Of a stretch of DNA of 11,773 bases, positions 1-9,153 are shown piece by piece. The notes beneath the pieces were generated by a model. The model was not told where the DNA came from and ran no database searches. It saw only the letters and a list, made by a program, of their open reading frames with translations. The stretch lies in the NCBI GenBank assembly GCA_014925825.1, contig JACGCK010000602.1, positions 1 to 11,773 on the forward strand, in the 5' to 3' direction. A program made the position numbers and the translations under genes. The DNA is from Pholiota molesta (lineage: Eukaryota; Basidiomycota; Agaricomycetes; Agaricales; Strophariaceae). Position 1 is the first letter of the stretch. The number at the start of each line of letters is the position of its first letter.

Positions 1-1537
1 TGCTCGCAGAGCTACGGCAGACCTCACAACGCGAGCTCGACGCGAAAGACGCCGAGATCCGCAGATCAAAGAGGATTTCGAGCGCGAGCGCAAGGAGTGG
101 GAACAGGAGCGGCAAATTCTCGAGGACGAGAAAATGGACGACCTCGCGCGCCTGCACGAGGAGGTCGACCGCGTGCGCGAGGAGGACGACGCCGCGATGC
201 AGGCTGCGCAAGAGGAGTTGCGGGCAGGCCTTGCCGCGCTCCAAGCGCTGATATCTGCCCATGGAATCGTACTTTTCGCGCGCGACGCCTCGCTACAAGG
301 CTTGCTTAACGCCGTCGGTGTCCACTTGGACGCGGTGCACGTAAAGCTTGATGCGCACGCCAATGCGGAGGCGGAGTGGAATGGCTCAGGAGGAAGCTGG
401 AGGAAGATCTAAGAGCCGGAATGGACAAGCGAGAGGCGCTGGCGCGGGAGCTCGAGGATGCACGGAAGGAGCGCGATGCGGCGAAGCGGGAGACGATGTC
501 GATGGAGAGCCAGGCCAATGCGCAGACGATGAGGCACATGCGCACGCCGTCAGCGGCGTACACCCCTCTGCCCGCATCAGTGCACGAGACCACGGACGGC
601 GACGCTGCGCGTATCATTGCCGCTCTACTGCCGCTCTGGGCGGTCTTGCCCTCGCCCGAAGCGCGAGCCGCCAAGTTTGGCGCAACGCCTCACGCTCGTT
701 CCGTACTGGATCACCGACGCCTGGGTCGCCTTCCGCGGCTCATCCAACGGCTCTGTGGTCGTATCCTCTCTCTCCGACCTCGATGTGCGGTTCGCTCAAG
801 ACGCTCTATTCCAACAAAGACGGCGCTAATGGGACACCAGTTCCTATATCCCCACGCACGATTGCCGGCGGGAAAGGAACAGCGCGCCGTTCAGCGTCGA
901 GGCGTTCGCCGCGCGCGTGCAAGCTCTTGTCGCGGACGACGCGCGCTGATCGAGCGCCTGATGCGCTTTGCGCAAGCACACGACCTGCTGAAGAAGAACG
1001 CGGAGCGTGCGCAGAAGCTTGCGCAAGATGGGACGCACGCGCTGGAGACGTACCAGAAGCAGGTCGGGTGCTGGAGGAGCGGAATTCGGCCTTGCGAGCA
1101 AGCATGCTGCGATGTACGTATCTCTTGGGCTGTGTTTGGTGTTACTGCTACGAATACTGACTATATAATTTTATTTATAGGCAAGACGAGCTCAACCTTT
1201 TGCACGATACCATCGAGCGCCTTACCAACGAAAAGCGCGAGCTCGAGCGGCTCGCAGCGGAGCAACGGAGGAGTGCGCCCAGCTCACCGACGCGAACAAC
1301 GGCTCTCCGCGCGCACGCTGTCCCTGGCAGAGGAGGCCGCGCAGGCGCCGGAGCGCATACGGAAACAGCTGGAGACCCAGCTCGCGAGTGCGGAAGGACC
1401 TGGAGCTCGCGCAGGACGAGTGGAAGGCGATGCGCACGTCAGAGCAGAGCCAGCGGATTGCGCTGCTGGACGAGCTTAAACTCGATGCAGACGGAGAACG
1501 GGACTTGAGGGCACAGCTGAGGGCGGCGAAGAAGTGA
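1..1537 (+). CDS. Uds1-like coiled-coil protein, 3' part, multiply frame-broken
   Basis: The 5' end lies outside the window. No single frame is open, but good protein signal moves from frame to frame: charged coiled coil (LAELRQTSQREL; then IKEDFERERKEW to about 374; then KLEEDLRAGMDKREALAREL), a globular stretch (LTLVPYWITDAWVAFRG, about 675-735), PVPISPRTIAGGK, FSVEAFAARVQALV, LIERLMRFAQAHDLLKKNAE, then more coiled coil ending LRAQLRAAKK and a TGA at 1535-1537. A clean intron lies at 1114-1180 (GTACGT, TACTGAC branch, TTTATAG). Frame changes fall near 64, 374, 673, 788, 876, 945, 1065, 1095, 1268, 1302, 1390, 1478 and 1501. From memory, the motif order matches basidiomycete proteins with the Uds1 (up-regulated during septation) domain, whose molecular role is poorly known; this assignment is recall, not a search. 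Most breaks are explained by loss of one base, and I saw no substituted nonsense codon. That favours sequence error, though a young pseudogene is possible. Confidence 0.6.
1114..1180 (+). other. Spliceosomal intron in the Uds1-like gene
   Basis: The 67-nt segment starts GTACGT, has a TACTGAC branch-site sequence at about 1155-1161 and ends TTTATAG. Joining its flanks gives ...KHAAM then QDELNLLHDTIERL, which continues the coiled coil with the split ATG codon rebuilt. An intact intron with strong signals inside an otherwise frame-broken gene argues against long-standing decay. Confidence 0.85.
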
Positions 1538-2693
1538 GCTCCGTGATTGTGAGGTGTTCTCTGTTCTGGATATTTTTTCCCGTCTCTTTTCTTTTTTGCT
1601 TCTTCATTTATATGCATGATACCTTTTTCTTCGGTCATAATTCTGGATCTATCTTTTATCTTTATCTTGTGCTTGATCTCTGTCTTTTGCATTTGGTGTC
1701 CCTATAAATCATTGACGACTGGTTACGCCGGTTAACGACCTCATCCATTCTTATTATTATGACAGAGACGATATCCTTCTATACCATCTTCAATATTATA
1801 TTATATTTTTTGATTTTTGCTTCTGTTGTGGATTGTTCTTGTTCTTTTTGGTTTGAGCCATTTACTCTCTTTCTTACCTCTAGACATGTGTACATTAGTA
1901 TCAATCAAATCAAATAGCTTTCGTCGTATGTTAACCAATATTGCTCCACACCGGGTTGTGTACCTTTCACATAAAGTTACGTACGTTCGTGTAAGTACGT
2001 TAGGTTGTTTTGTTCAACTTGCCCGCTGGGCGCTGTTCAACAAAGCGAAGAGACCCATCTTGGTACAGTTTTGGTAGCTCTTTTTCTCTCTTTCAAGCGA
2101 CATGCATCAAATTTATACTTGGATGCTACATGTCGATCATGTTAAAAAGTGACTGCCCTCTTATCAACTACTACTTGTTTTCTGACCCTCTTCCTTCATT
2201 TGTTTGGCATTCCTTACATATTTTACCGATTTTGTCAAAATTTATTCTCAGAAGCTGTACATAATTATATTTGATCATGGTTGAGCAGATATGGCTCTTA
2301 TGAGTTCCGTACAACTACGACAGCTTTTCTTTCTACTTTTCTGGTGTCGGCCAGCCCATCCTCTCTCAGTTGACGCACTTGCCAAATATGGTTGATGGAT
2401 ACCTATATCGGGCAATTCAACCGGTGCGGTACCTAGATTTTTTTCTTTTAGCAAGAAGATACCTTAGAAACGTGTATTTATACCAATCTATACCAAGTAC
2501 TGATATGCCCGCCAATGAAACGAATATTATACACACATGCACTTGACCATTTTACAGAATTCATCTCGCGAAGTTGGCTATATAAGTAAGCAAGTGTGAA
2601 CGAGCGACCCATCACCCACAGCACAGTCGAACTGATTTTAAATTGAAGCCCACATCGTCTCGGGCAACTTCCCATTCCAGGAGCAAAATCATC
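1538..2693. other. AT-rich convergent intergenic spacer
   Basis: This stretch of about 1.16 kb lies between the stop of the Uds1-like gene and the stop of the acetyltransferase gene, so it should hold the two 3' untranslated regions and terminators. It is clearly richer in A and T than the flanking exons, with T-rich runs near 1570-1690 and 1790-1850. Its short open frames (for example 1817-2077) have no recognisable protein character or codon bias. I saw no tRNA fold, terminal inverted repeat or transposase remnant. The only notable motif is a TATATAAG at 2579-2586. Confidence 0.7.
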
Positions 2694-4571
2694 TCATGAC
2701 AGGAATCCCCGAATCGCACCTCCCACATTCAACACATCAATCCTACAAAAAAATCCACCAGCACACATCAGCAAAACCATCCAAAACCCACCCCCAACCT
2801 CAACACCCAAAAAGAAAAAAAAGGAGAAAAGCCACTCACAAAAACGTATCATGCCCCCACACCCCGCCGAGCTCGTAGTAGCTCACCCTTTCGTTCCCGC
2901 CCATCCGCAGCGCGTCCGCGACCTCGCGCTGCTGCTCCACCGTGAACAGGATGTCGCTCTGCACGCCGAGCACCAGCGTTGGGATCCCCCGGAGCGGCGC
3001 CATGCCCTGCGCGAGCGCGGAGAGGTGCGCGGGCGGGTTGACGGGCGGCGGGTGCGATTTGGAGTGCGAGGTCTTGTTTTGTGAGGGGTGGGGGCAGGCG
3101 AAGAGGAGGAGGGGGTGGTTTGGGAGGGTTTGATGGATAGCGCGGAGAGGGCGGGCTGCGTCATGTCGAAGAGATCCATCGCCTTCGATATGTACAGCAG
3201 CGAGTTCGCGTCGTATTTCAAGCAGAACTGCTCGCCCTACAAGTACAAGGACACAAAGCACATGCCGAACGTAGTCAGCGCCAACCGCGTCGAGAGACAC
3301 CTCGAAGGGCAGACAAACGCACCTGGTGGTCGAGGTACGTCTCAATCAGGAAGTCGGGGCAGAGCGCGGGTGCTCGGTCCGGGCCCGCGTGCGTGAGGGA
3401 GAGCGCGGGGGGCACGGCCGCGGCCGCGGGGTCGGTGTCGGAGGCGGCGAGGGGGCGCAGCTGCCGCCCGAAACGCTGGTCCCATTCGGGCCCGGAGCGG
3501 TATGTGATGGTGGCGATCTCTGTGCAGGCGCGGCGGTGGCGTCAGTATGCGAATCCGAGGGGGGAGAGGAGATAAGAAGATAAGGGGAAGGACGCACGGC
3601 GCGCGAGTTTCATGCCCGTGTGCGGCGGAAGGCCGTCGTAGTAGAATCCGTTCTTCCAGTTGGGATCAGCCATAAGCACTGTATATGGTAGTCAGCATTC
3701 ATAGCACTTGCCGGTGGCACTTATAAAAAGCTTCAAGCGTACCGCTGCGCTGCGCAAAGCGCATCGCGACCGCGGATGGGCTGCTCCTTGCGGTGCCGCT
3801 AATGCTGACGATCTTGCCCACGCGCTCAGGGTGCAGCCAGCCCGCGGCGAGGCTCTGCATGCCGCCCATGGAGCACCCGACGCTCGCGTAAAGGCGCTCG
3901 ACACCCAAGCTGTCGAGCAAGTGGAACTGGGCCTGCACCATGTCGAAGATGGACAGGATGGGGAAGCGGGTGGCCCACGGCTTGCCGGTGGCAGGCTCGA
4001 TGGAGGATGGGCCGGTGGAGCCGTAGCATCCGCCGAGGACGTTGGTGCAGATGATGAAGAAGTGGTCGGTGTCGAGGGCCTTGCCGGGGCCGATGAAGGC
4101 CTCCCACCAGCCTGGGGCGGGGTTGAGCGGGGTGGAGGCGGCGTGTGATGAGGCAGAGAGGCCGGTGTGGAGGAGGATGACGTTGTCCTTGTTTGGAGAG
4201 AGGGTACCCCACGTCTCGTAGGCAATGTCGAAGGACGGCAGCGGGTCGTGGGGACGGTAGGTGAGCGGCAGGGGGTGGGGATGGTGGTAGACATGGTAGG
4301 AGGCGGGGTTGGGGCGCGCATAGGGGGGTTCAGGGCCGGATTCGCTTGGATCAGCGGAAGCTGCGGCGGAGGCATGGTCCTTGGAGGCGAGGAGGCGGGA
4401 CTCGCGTGCGGCATGGGCGTCGACGCAGGGAAAGTGCGGGGTGCTGGAGGACGCGGACGGCGGCTGGGCAGAGGCGGGGCCTGGTGGGAGGCATTTTGAG
4501 GAGGAGAGACGGGCGAGGAGGCGAGGCCGGCAGAGGCGGGGTGCGCGGCGCAGGAGGGCGGCGGACGCCAT
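2694..4571 (-). CDS. cysA: Mitochondrial homoserine/serine O-acetyltransferase (MetX/CysA family)
   Basis: This alpha/beta-hydrolase acetyltransferase moves acetyl from acetyl-CoA to serine or homoserine, an entry step of cysteine or methionine synthesis. Exons (minus strand): 4571-3743, 3678-3598, 3519-3323, 3236-2840, 2742-2694; introns of 64, 78, 86 and 97 nt, all GT..AG. Visible motifs: [15 protein letters not shown] (about 47-61), [32 protein letters not shown], the nucleophile elbow VGCSMGGM (Ser234), [16 protein letters not shown] across the exon 2/3 join, [11 protein letters not shown] (catalytic Asp about 464) and GHDTFL (His about 498). The end reads [11 protein letters not shown]. 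The model gives about 517 residues, long for bacterial MetX but normal for the fungal form. The first 50 residues contain seven Arg/Lys and no acidic residue, a clear mitochondrial presequence. That, plus GCSMGGM, points to the CysA-type serine enzyme of fungi rather than cytosolic Met2; this is inference. Exon 4 needs one extra base between about 3066 and 3147 to join [12 protein letters not shown] with the [12 protein letters not shown] frame; no GT there could start a canonical intron. The gene symbol is tentative. Confidence 0.92.
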
Positions 4572-4804
4572 GGTGGAGAGCAGAGGATTGGTCAGAAGCG
4601 GAGAGCAGGCGGAGGGTGATAATGGCGTGCTCAGACCCTAACCTCAGTCTAGGTGCATGCCCTCCCCACTTCTCCTTTTTGGACTAGCGTCTGCGCGTAT
4701 CTGGGACGCATGGAGGGTGCGTGCAGCATGCATGGGGGCGGGCAGGCGCTGCACGGGCTGTGCGGGAGGTGCGGCGGACGGCGGGTGGGACAGAATGAAA
4801 TTTG
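4572..4804. promoter_or_regulatory. Divergent promoter, acetyltransferase / unknown protein
   Basis: Only 233 bp separate the two proposed start codons, which point away from each other, so both promoters and 5' leaders must share this DNA or overlap the genes. It holds GCATGC-type palindromes near 4656 and 4728 and a GGGGGCGGG tract just after the second. I see no clear TATA box. An ATG at 4795 begins a short frame that overlaps the proposed start of the plus-strand gene. Confidence 0.6.
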
Positions 4805-7800
4805 ATGGCGAGTCACGGCAATTTGCAATACCCTCTTCCCAGTGCACCGACGACCCCCCGCGAATGCAGCGACGCATGGATGACAGACCCACGCCACCGC
4901 CCCGTCGTCCTTGACATCAGCAGCCCCCGCACCTCCCTCGACACCCGCCACCGTCCCGTCCGCCGCCACCACCCGCCGCCCTCCCCCGCCACGCCCTCCT
5001 CGTCCGCCACCGCATCCTCCAAGGCCTACTCACGACGCAGCTTCAGCCTGCTCGGCGGCTTCTCCGACGTACGTCTGCCTCGTTTTCGTTCGCTTTCTTC
5101 TTTATTTCTGCAGCCACGGTGTGTGCCTAACACGTGTATCGCATCCTCTTTCCCAGTTTGCCACCTTGCTCCGTTCTCACAGCATCGCTGCGCGCAGGCA
5201 TTCGCGATTCCAGGTTCGTCTTCCCCTCCCCCATGGCACTTTCCTGCGGAATACTCACTTTTCGCCCCCAGTCGGCAGACATCACCAATAAGGACTTCTT
5301 CTCGGGCTATGCCGGTCTGCCAGACATAGCCCACCCCATCCCACAATCCCCCAACATGGCCCACCGCCGCGACGACCGCGCGTCCAGAAAGCAGGAGACT
5401 GGCAACAGGGTGCGTTACCAGCTCCAGCAAAGACGTCTGCTGACCTCCCACAGCTCTACAATTTCCTAACCCGCTCTCGATCACGCTCGCGATCAAAGCA
5501 GGAGGGGTCCGAACACACTCCAATGCCAGCTTCGCCCCCCGTCCCTGGCTCAAAGCCCGCCACCCGCATCCCCTCTCGCCCCCTCTCCTCCACCACCACC
5601 ACTACCAATACCACAATCACCCCTGCCACCCCCAAACCAAGAAAGCAGCGCCAACCACCACCCGCCGACCCCACACCATCCGCTCGCTCGACCACTCCTC
5701 GGCCGTCAGCCACTCGCCAGAAGCTACACGACCTCTTTGGCATACCCCTCGCCCGCGGCTCATCCTCTCGCTCGCGGTCGCGGTCGCGGCCCAGCAGCCC
5801 CACCGGCCAGCCCATCATCGCCTCGCTCGACGTTCCCCCACTGCCATCTGCAAGCATGCACGATGACGACCCCACCCCTCGCCCTCGCAGGTCCTTCACG
5901 CCCCAGATATCACGTCCTCGAAGCCCCTCTCCCACGCCCCAGCCCAAGGTCCTGCGGGTCACCAATGCCACGACCACCTCCTCATCCACAGGATCGACCG
6001 CAGCCTCGATCAAGATCTCCAAGTTCTTTGCGAGTACGTGACCTGCCAATTGCATTGTGGTCTTTCATTATTCATGTTCTCTTACGATTTAGAAGGCAAC
6101 ACCCCCCTGCCTGATTCCAAACTTACTAAACGCCCATCAACAACAGAGGCGTCATCAGGCGGACCACCGATCTTGCCACCTATACCCTCTATCGTCTCCG
6201 CGCAGATAAAACGGGTCTCCTCGCTCAACCGCCGCAGTGTCAAGGACCCTCTGCCGCCTCCAACGACAACAGCAGCACCCTCATCACAGAGCTCCTCCGT
6301 CCATTCACCCACCCCACCCCCCAAAATCATCCACACACCGCCGACACCCCTCAAAAGCAGCACCACAAGCGGCTCCGTCACCGCCAGCGGCAGCGGCGGC
6401 TCGTCGTCCTCCAAGAACACCGCCGCTACCAGCGCACCCTCGTCGCGCCTCGGGCACCAGATCCATTCCGCCAAAGGCTCGCTCGACTCGAGCTACCGCT
6501 ACCGCGCCGGCGCCGCAGCTATGGGCGCCGTGGCCGAGGAGGGCCCGGCCTTGCCCGTGCCGTCGAGCAGCGGCCACTCGCACTCGCACTCGCACTCACA
6601 CTCGCACGCGCACGCGCATCCGCATCTGGCGAAAGGCAAGGCGCGCGAGCCGGGCGAGGTCGGGCAGCCGGTGCCAAGGCCTGGCCCGATGAAGATGAGC
6701 AGCAGCGTGCGCTCGACGAAGCACGGCAGCTTCGATTTTGAGCGTCCGGGGTGGGGCGGCGCGATTGCGATGCAGCGCTCCGGGAGCGGCGGGACTACGG
6801 GCACTACTGCCAGCGGGGTGAGCAGGCTGGGGGCGGAAGGTGGAAAGGAGAAGGAGCGGGAGAGCGTGTATGGGCCTGGCTTGGCCGGCGTGGGCACGCT
6901 GCAGAGGGAGGTGTCGATGAAGAGGGCGCAGGAGAGGGAGGAGGCGTTGAGAATGAAGGAAAGGGCGCGCAAGGGCTTCGCAGGTGGATTTTCAGAAAAA
7001 GACAAAGACAAGGATAAGAACAAGGAAAAGGGCAAGGAGAGAGGGAAAGACCGAGACAGGGAAAAAGACAGACCCCGTCCGTCGACCTCGCAGCGCACCA
7101 CACCAGACGCCGTCCACGCGTCTACATCCACCGGCGCCTCCGCCACCGCCAACGGCAAGTCCTCCAGCATGGGGCGCGCCGCGAGCAAGCGCACGACGAC
7201 CACCTTCCTCCCGAAGCGCCTCATCGGCCTCACCGCGCAGCACGGCCCCTTCGCCTTCGAGCCCGCCGTGCCCTCGCCCACGCGCAGCACCGGCACCGCG
7301 AGCACCGGCACCGCCCACGAGGTGCCCCTCCCCGCCGCGTGGCCAGAACGCGCGGAGCGCGAGCGCGCACGGGTGCGTGACGAGAAGGAGCGCGCGCGGA
7401 GCGGGCTGTTCGGCAAGCGGAAGAGCGGCGGCGGCGACCGCGCGCCCGTGCCCGTGCCCAGCGTGCCGCTGCCGCTCGAGGACGGCGGCGGCGCGCGCGG
7501 CGGTGGCATGGGGCTGGGCCTCGCGCTCGGCGGGGGCAGCCTCGGGCGCGCGGGCGGCGCGGGGTATGTGCCGCGGCCGAGCGCCGGGCACCGCTCGGGG
7601 ACGAAGGGCCGCTCGCTCGACCTCGGGCTGGGGCTCGCGTGGGCGCCGAGCCGCGTGCGCGAGGAGGCGCTGGTGCTGCCGAAGAGCGCGTTCTTTGCGC
7701 GGACGGCGAGCGCGAGCAGTGCGGGGAGCGGGGGTGTGAATGGGATGGCGCGCACGGCGTCGGGGACGTCGGGTCTTGGCCGGAGCGCGAGTGCTAGCCA

Positions 7801-8193
7801 GCATGGATCGGAGACGGAGAGATCGAGGCTGGGCCGTGAGGTGGCGGAGGTGTTCAAGAGCGCGTTGGATAAGGACGGTTATCGGCTGTTCAAGAGCTGT
7901 AAGTGCTTTGCGCCCTTCTTGTGTCATTCTCCATACACCTCTTTCTCTTTCTTGCCATTCCATTTTTCAGTTTGCTGCTCACTGTTCATATCTCTCTTGA
8001 GCAAATTGCTAACATTGGATTCCTTTGATGTACAGATGTGCACCAGTTCGACGCGCATGAGATCCCATTCGACGGCCCGGCAGGCATCGTCGCGCGTGTG
8101 GAGGGCCTGCTTGGCACTGCAACCCATCTCAGTGAAGACGGCAAGCGGCGCCTGCTGGACAAGTTCGTGCGGATCATCCTGCAGGTGGCGTGA
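4805..8193 (+). CDS. Large disordered fungal protein of unknown function, 1000 aa
   Basis: I do not recognise this protein. Exons: 4805-5068, 5157-5213, 5272-5409, 5454-6033, 6093-7898, 8036-8193. They sum to 3003 nt and join in frame, with introns of 88, 58, 44, 59 and 137 nt. The start at 4805 is chosen because it opens the only frame whose exon 1 end (phase 0 at FSLLGGFSD) joins exon 2 (FATLLRSHS); Met26 is an alternative. The chain is mostly low complexity and Ser/Pro/Thr/Arg-rich. An N-terminal segment (about 80-160) is less repetitive: SFSLLGGFSD, NKDFFSGYAGLPDIAHP, RLYNFLTRSRSRSRSK. Other landmarks are QKLHDLFGIPL (about 242-252), a second RS run (about 257), a His-Ser/Ala repeat (about 507-524) and a Lys/Asp/Glu/Arg run (about 647-675). 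A compact, probably helical C-terminus spans about 921-1000 (GREVAEVFKSALDKDGYRLF, then KRRLLDKFVRIILQVA). No signal peptide or membrane segment is seen. An intracellular scaffold or regulator is possible, but that is a guess. Confidence 0.82.
5410..5453 (+). other. Very short (44 nt) intron in the unknown gene
   Basis: The segment begins GTGCGT, contains TGCTGAC a few bases before a pyrimidine stretch and ends CCCACAG. Removing it joins ...KQETGNR to LYNFLTRSRS in phase 0, while reading through it meets a stop a few codons later. At 44 nt it is close to the lower limit for fungal introns, so the splice is worth confirming. Confidence 0.78.
6575..6628 (+). repeat. CACTCG hexamer tandem repeat (His-Ser/Ala repeat in protein)
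   Basis: Nine imperfect 6-bp units: three CACTCG, one CACTCA, one CACTCG, two CACGCG, then CATCCG and CATCTG. In the coding frame they give alternating His with Ser, Ala, Pro and Leu (HSHSHSHSHSHAHAHPHL). The decay from CACTCG to CACGCG to CATCCG along the array suggests slippage growth followed by point change. His-rich repeats of this kind can bind metal ions, but nothing here shows that they do. Confidence 0.93.
6990..7075 (+). repeat. Lys/Asp/Glu/Arg-rich charged run in coding sequence
   Basis: The frame reads alternating basic and acidic residues, such as SEKDKDKDKNKEKGKERGKD followed by RDREKDR, encoded by degenerate AAAGACAAGG-like units. It lies in the middle of the 1000-residue unknown protein. 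A run like this is expected to form a single charged helix or stay disordered. Confidence 0.85.
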
Positions 8194-9153
8194 AACACTG
8201 GGTCGGGATTTCGGAATAATTGGGCTCGCCGAACCTCAGCAAATCTGCCCGTGCCAAAATCTATTCGACGGCGCCGATGTCTCGTGCGTAAATATGTCTA
8301 ATTTATCTACATACATATATACCTGCATATGCGATGTACTGCGTGCGTGTTTCTTGGGTTTTTCTCTTCCTTTTTTTTGTTCTCGTTTGCTGTTTTTGTT
8401 CTTCGTGTGTTCTTCACTTTCGCATTGGTTAACACCCACATGACCATTCCTACGCTACTCCCAGTATATGCTTAGAATCGCCTGTGATGGCACCCCCTCA
8501 TCCACCTACCGCCCCTTCGATTTTAATACTGCTGTCAAAATTCTTTCGTTCTTTCGTTACCTTTTGGATTCCTTTCAAGTTTTGTATCTTTCATCGATCT
8601 ACCCCGCCATCAGCATCCCACATACATATCTACCTTCCTATCTACCTCCCTCCCTACCTGCATGCATACTCACACATCCTCCTCACGACTACGATCTTAC
8701 TCCGGTGCTTTCCAACGTCCATGTTTCATGCCCCACGCATTCTATGGTTCCTACATGTTTTGCTTTTCATCCATCTTGATACCATGATTTTTCATTTTGT
8801 CTACGGCCTTTAATGTTTTGGAGATGCCTTGGTTGTACGAATTAATTAATGTACTTTGTGATGTACATGATGATGTCAATGTTTGATATCTGCGATGAAG
8901 ATGTTGAGTGCTGCCAATGCCCTGAGCAGGCTTGTGCAGCGAAGGGGTTTGGCTCGGGTTGTCCAATGAGAAGCAGATGAATCCATTGCCGAAGAACACT
9001 TTGCACGGTGGTCGGTATAGTTGATTATACATGTATTTTATACATAACGGATCCTAGTTTTACGAGAGAAAAAAGAAGAAATGTAAATGATATCATAGCA
9101 GGTCCGGCCCAGAGTAGCAAGAGTCCGCAGGCCGCACGTCCGAGTCCAAGATA
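8194..9153. other. Convergent intergenic spacer
   Basis: This 960-bp stretch separates the stop of the unknown protein gene from the stop of did2, so it must contain both 3' ends. It is AT-rich with T-rich tracts (about 8368-8405) and a pyrimidine-rich repeat at 8626-8668. Short frames here, such as 8468-8779 and 8484-8813, translate that repeat and look spurious. No tRNA, other RNA gene or mobile-element end was seen. Confidence 0.7.
8626..8668. repeat. Imperfect pyrimidine-rich (TACC/TCCC) microsatellite
   Basis: The sequence runs as degenerate 4-bp units of the type CTAC, CTTC, CTAT, CTCC, ending in a GCATGCAT palindrome. It lies in the spacer between two gene 3' ends and has no protein-coding character. 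Confidence 0.6.

Noticed and set aside
348..1160. 270-codon and 367-codon (376-1479) open frames taken as whole genes
   Set aside because: Each contains only fragments of the conserved protein separated by out-of-frame translation, and both read through the intron at 1114-1180.
1817..2077. 86-codon frame with a hydrophobic start
   Set aside because: It lies in an AT-rich spacer with no family resemblance and no codon bias; the apparent membrane segment comes from T-rich DNA.
4167..4499. Plus-strand frame rich in Gly/Val/Arg
   Set aside because: It is antisense to exon 1 of the acetyltransferase, whose protein motifs are unmistakable.
4911..5291. Open frame on the plus strand starting with MTSAAPAP
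   Set aside because: Its 5' half is in the wrong phase to splice at 5069. Only the part from 5157 to 5213 is real coding sequence, reached by splicing from the 4805 frame.
6499..7857. Open frame of 452 codons on the minus strand
   Set aside because: It is antisense to exon 5 of the 1000-residue protein in very GC-rich DNA, where stops are rare. Its sequence is a mirror of the sense repeats (a CECE run opposite the His-Ser repeat), and neighbouring frames are also open.
6992..7963. Open frames of 323 codons (minus) and 251 codons (plus, 6984-7739)
   Set aside because: Both are Arg/Ala/Pro-rich shadows of the same GC-rich exon. The sense frame is fixed by correct splice joins on both sides.
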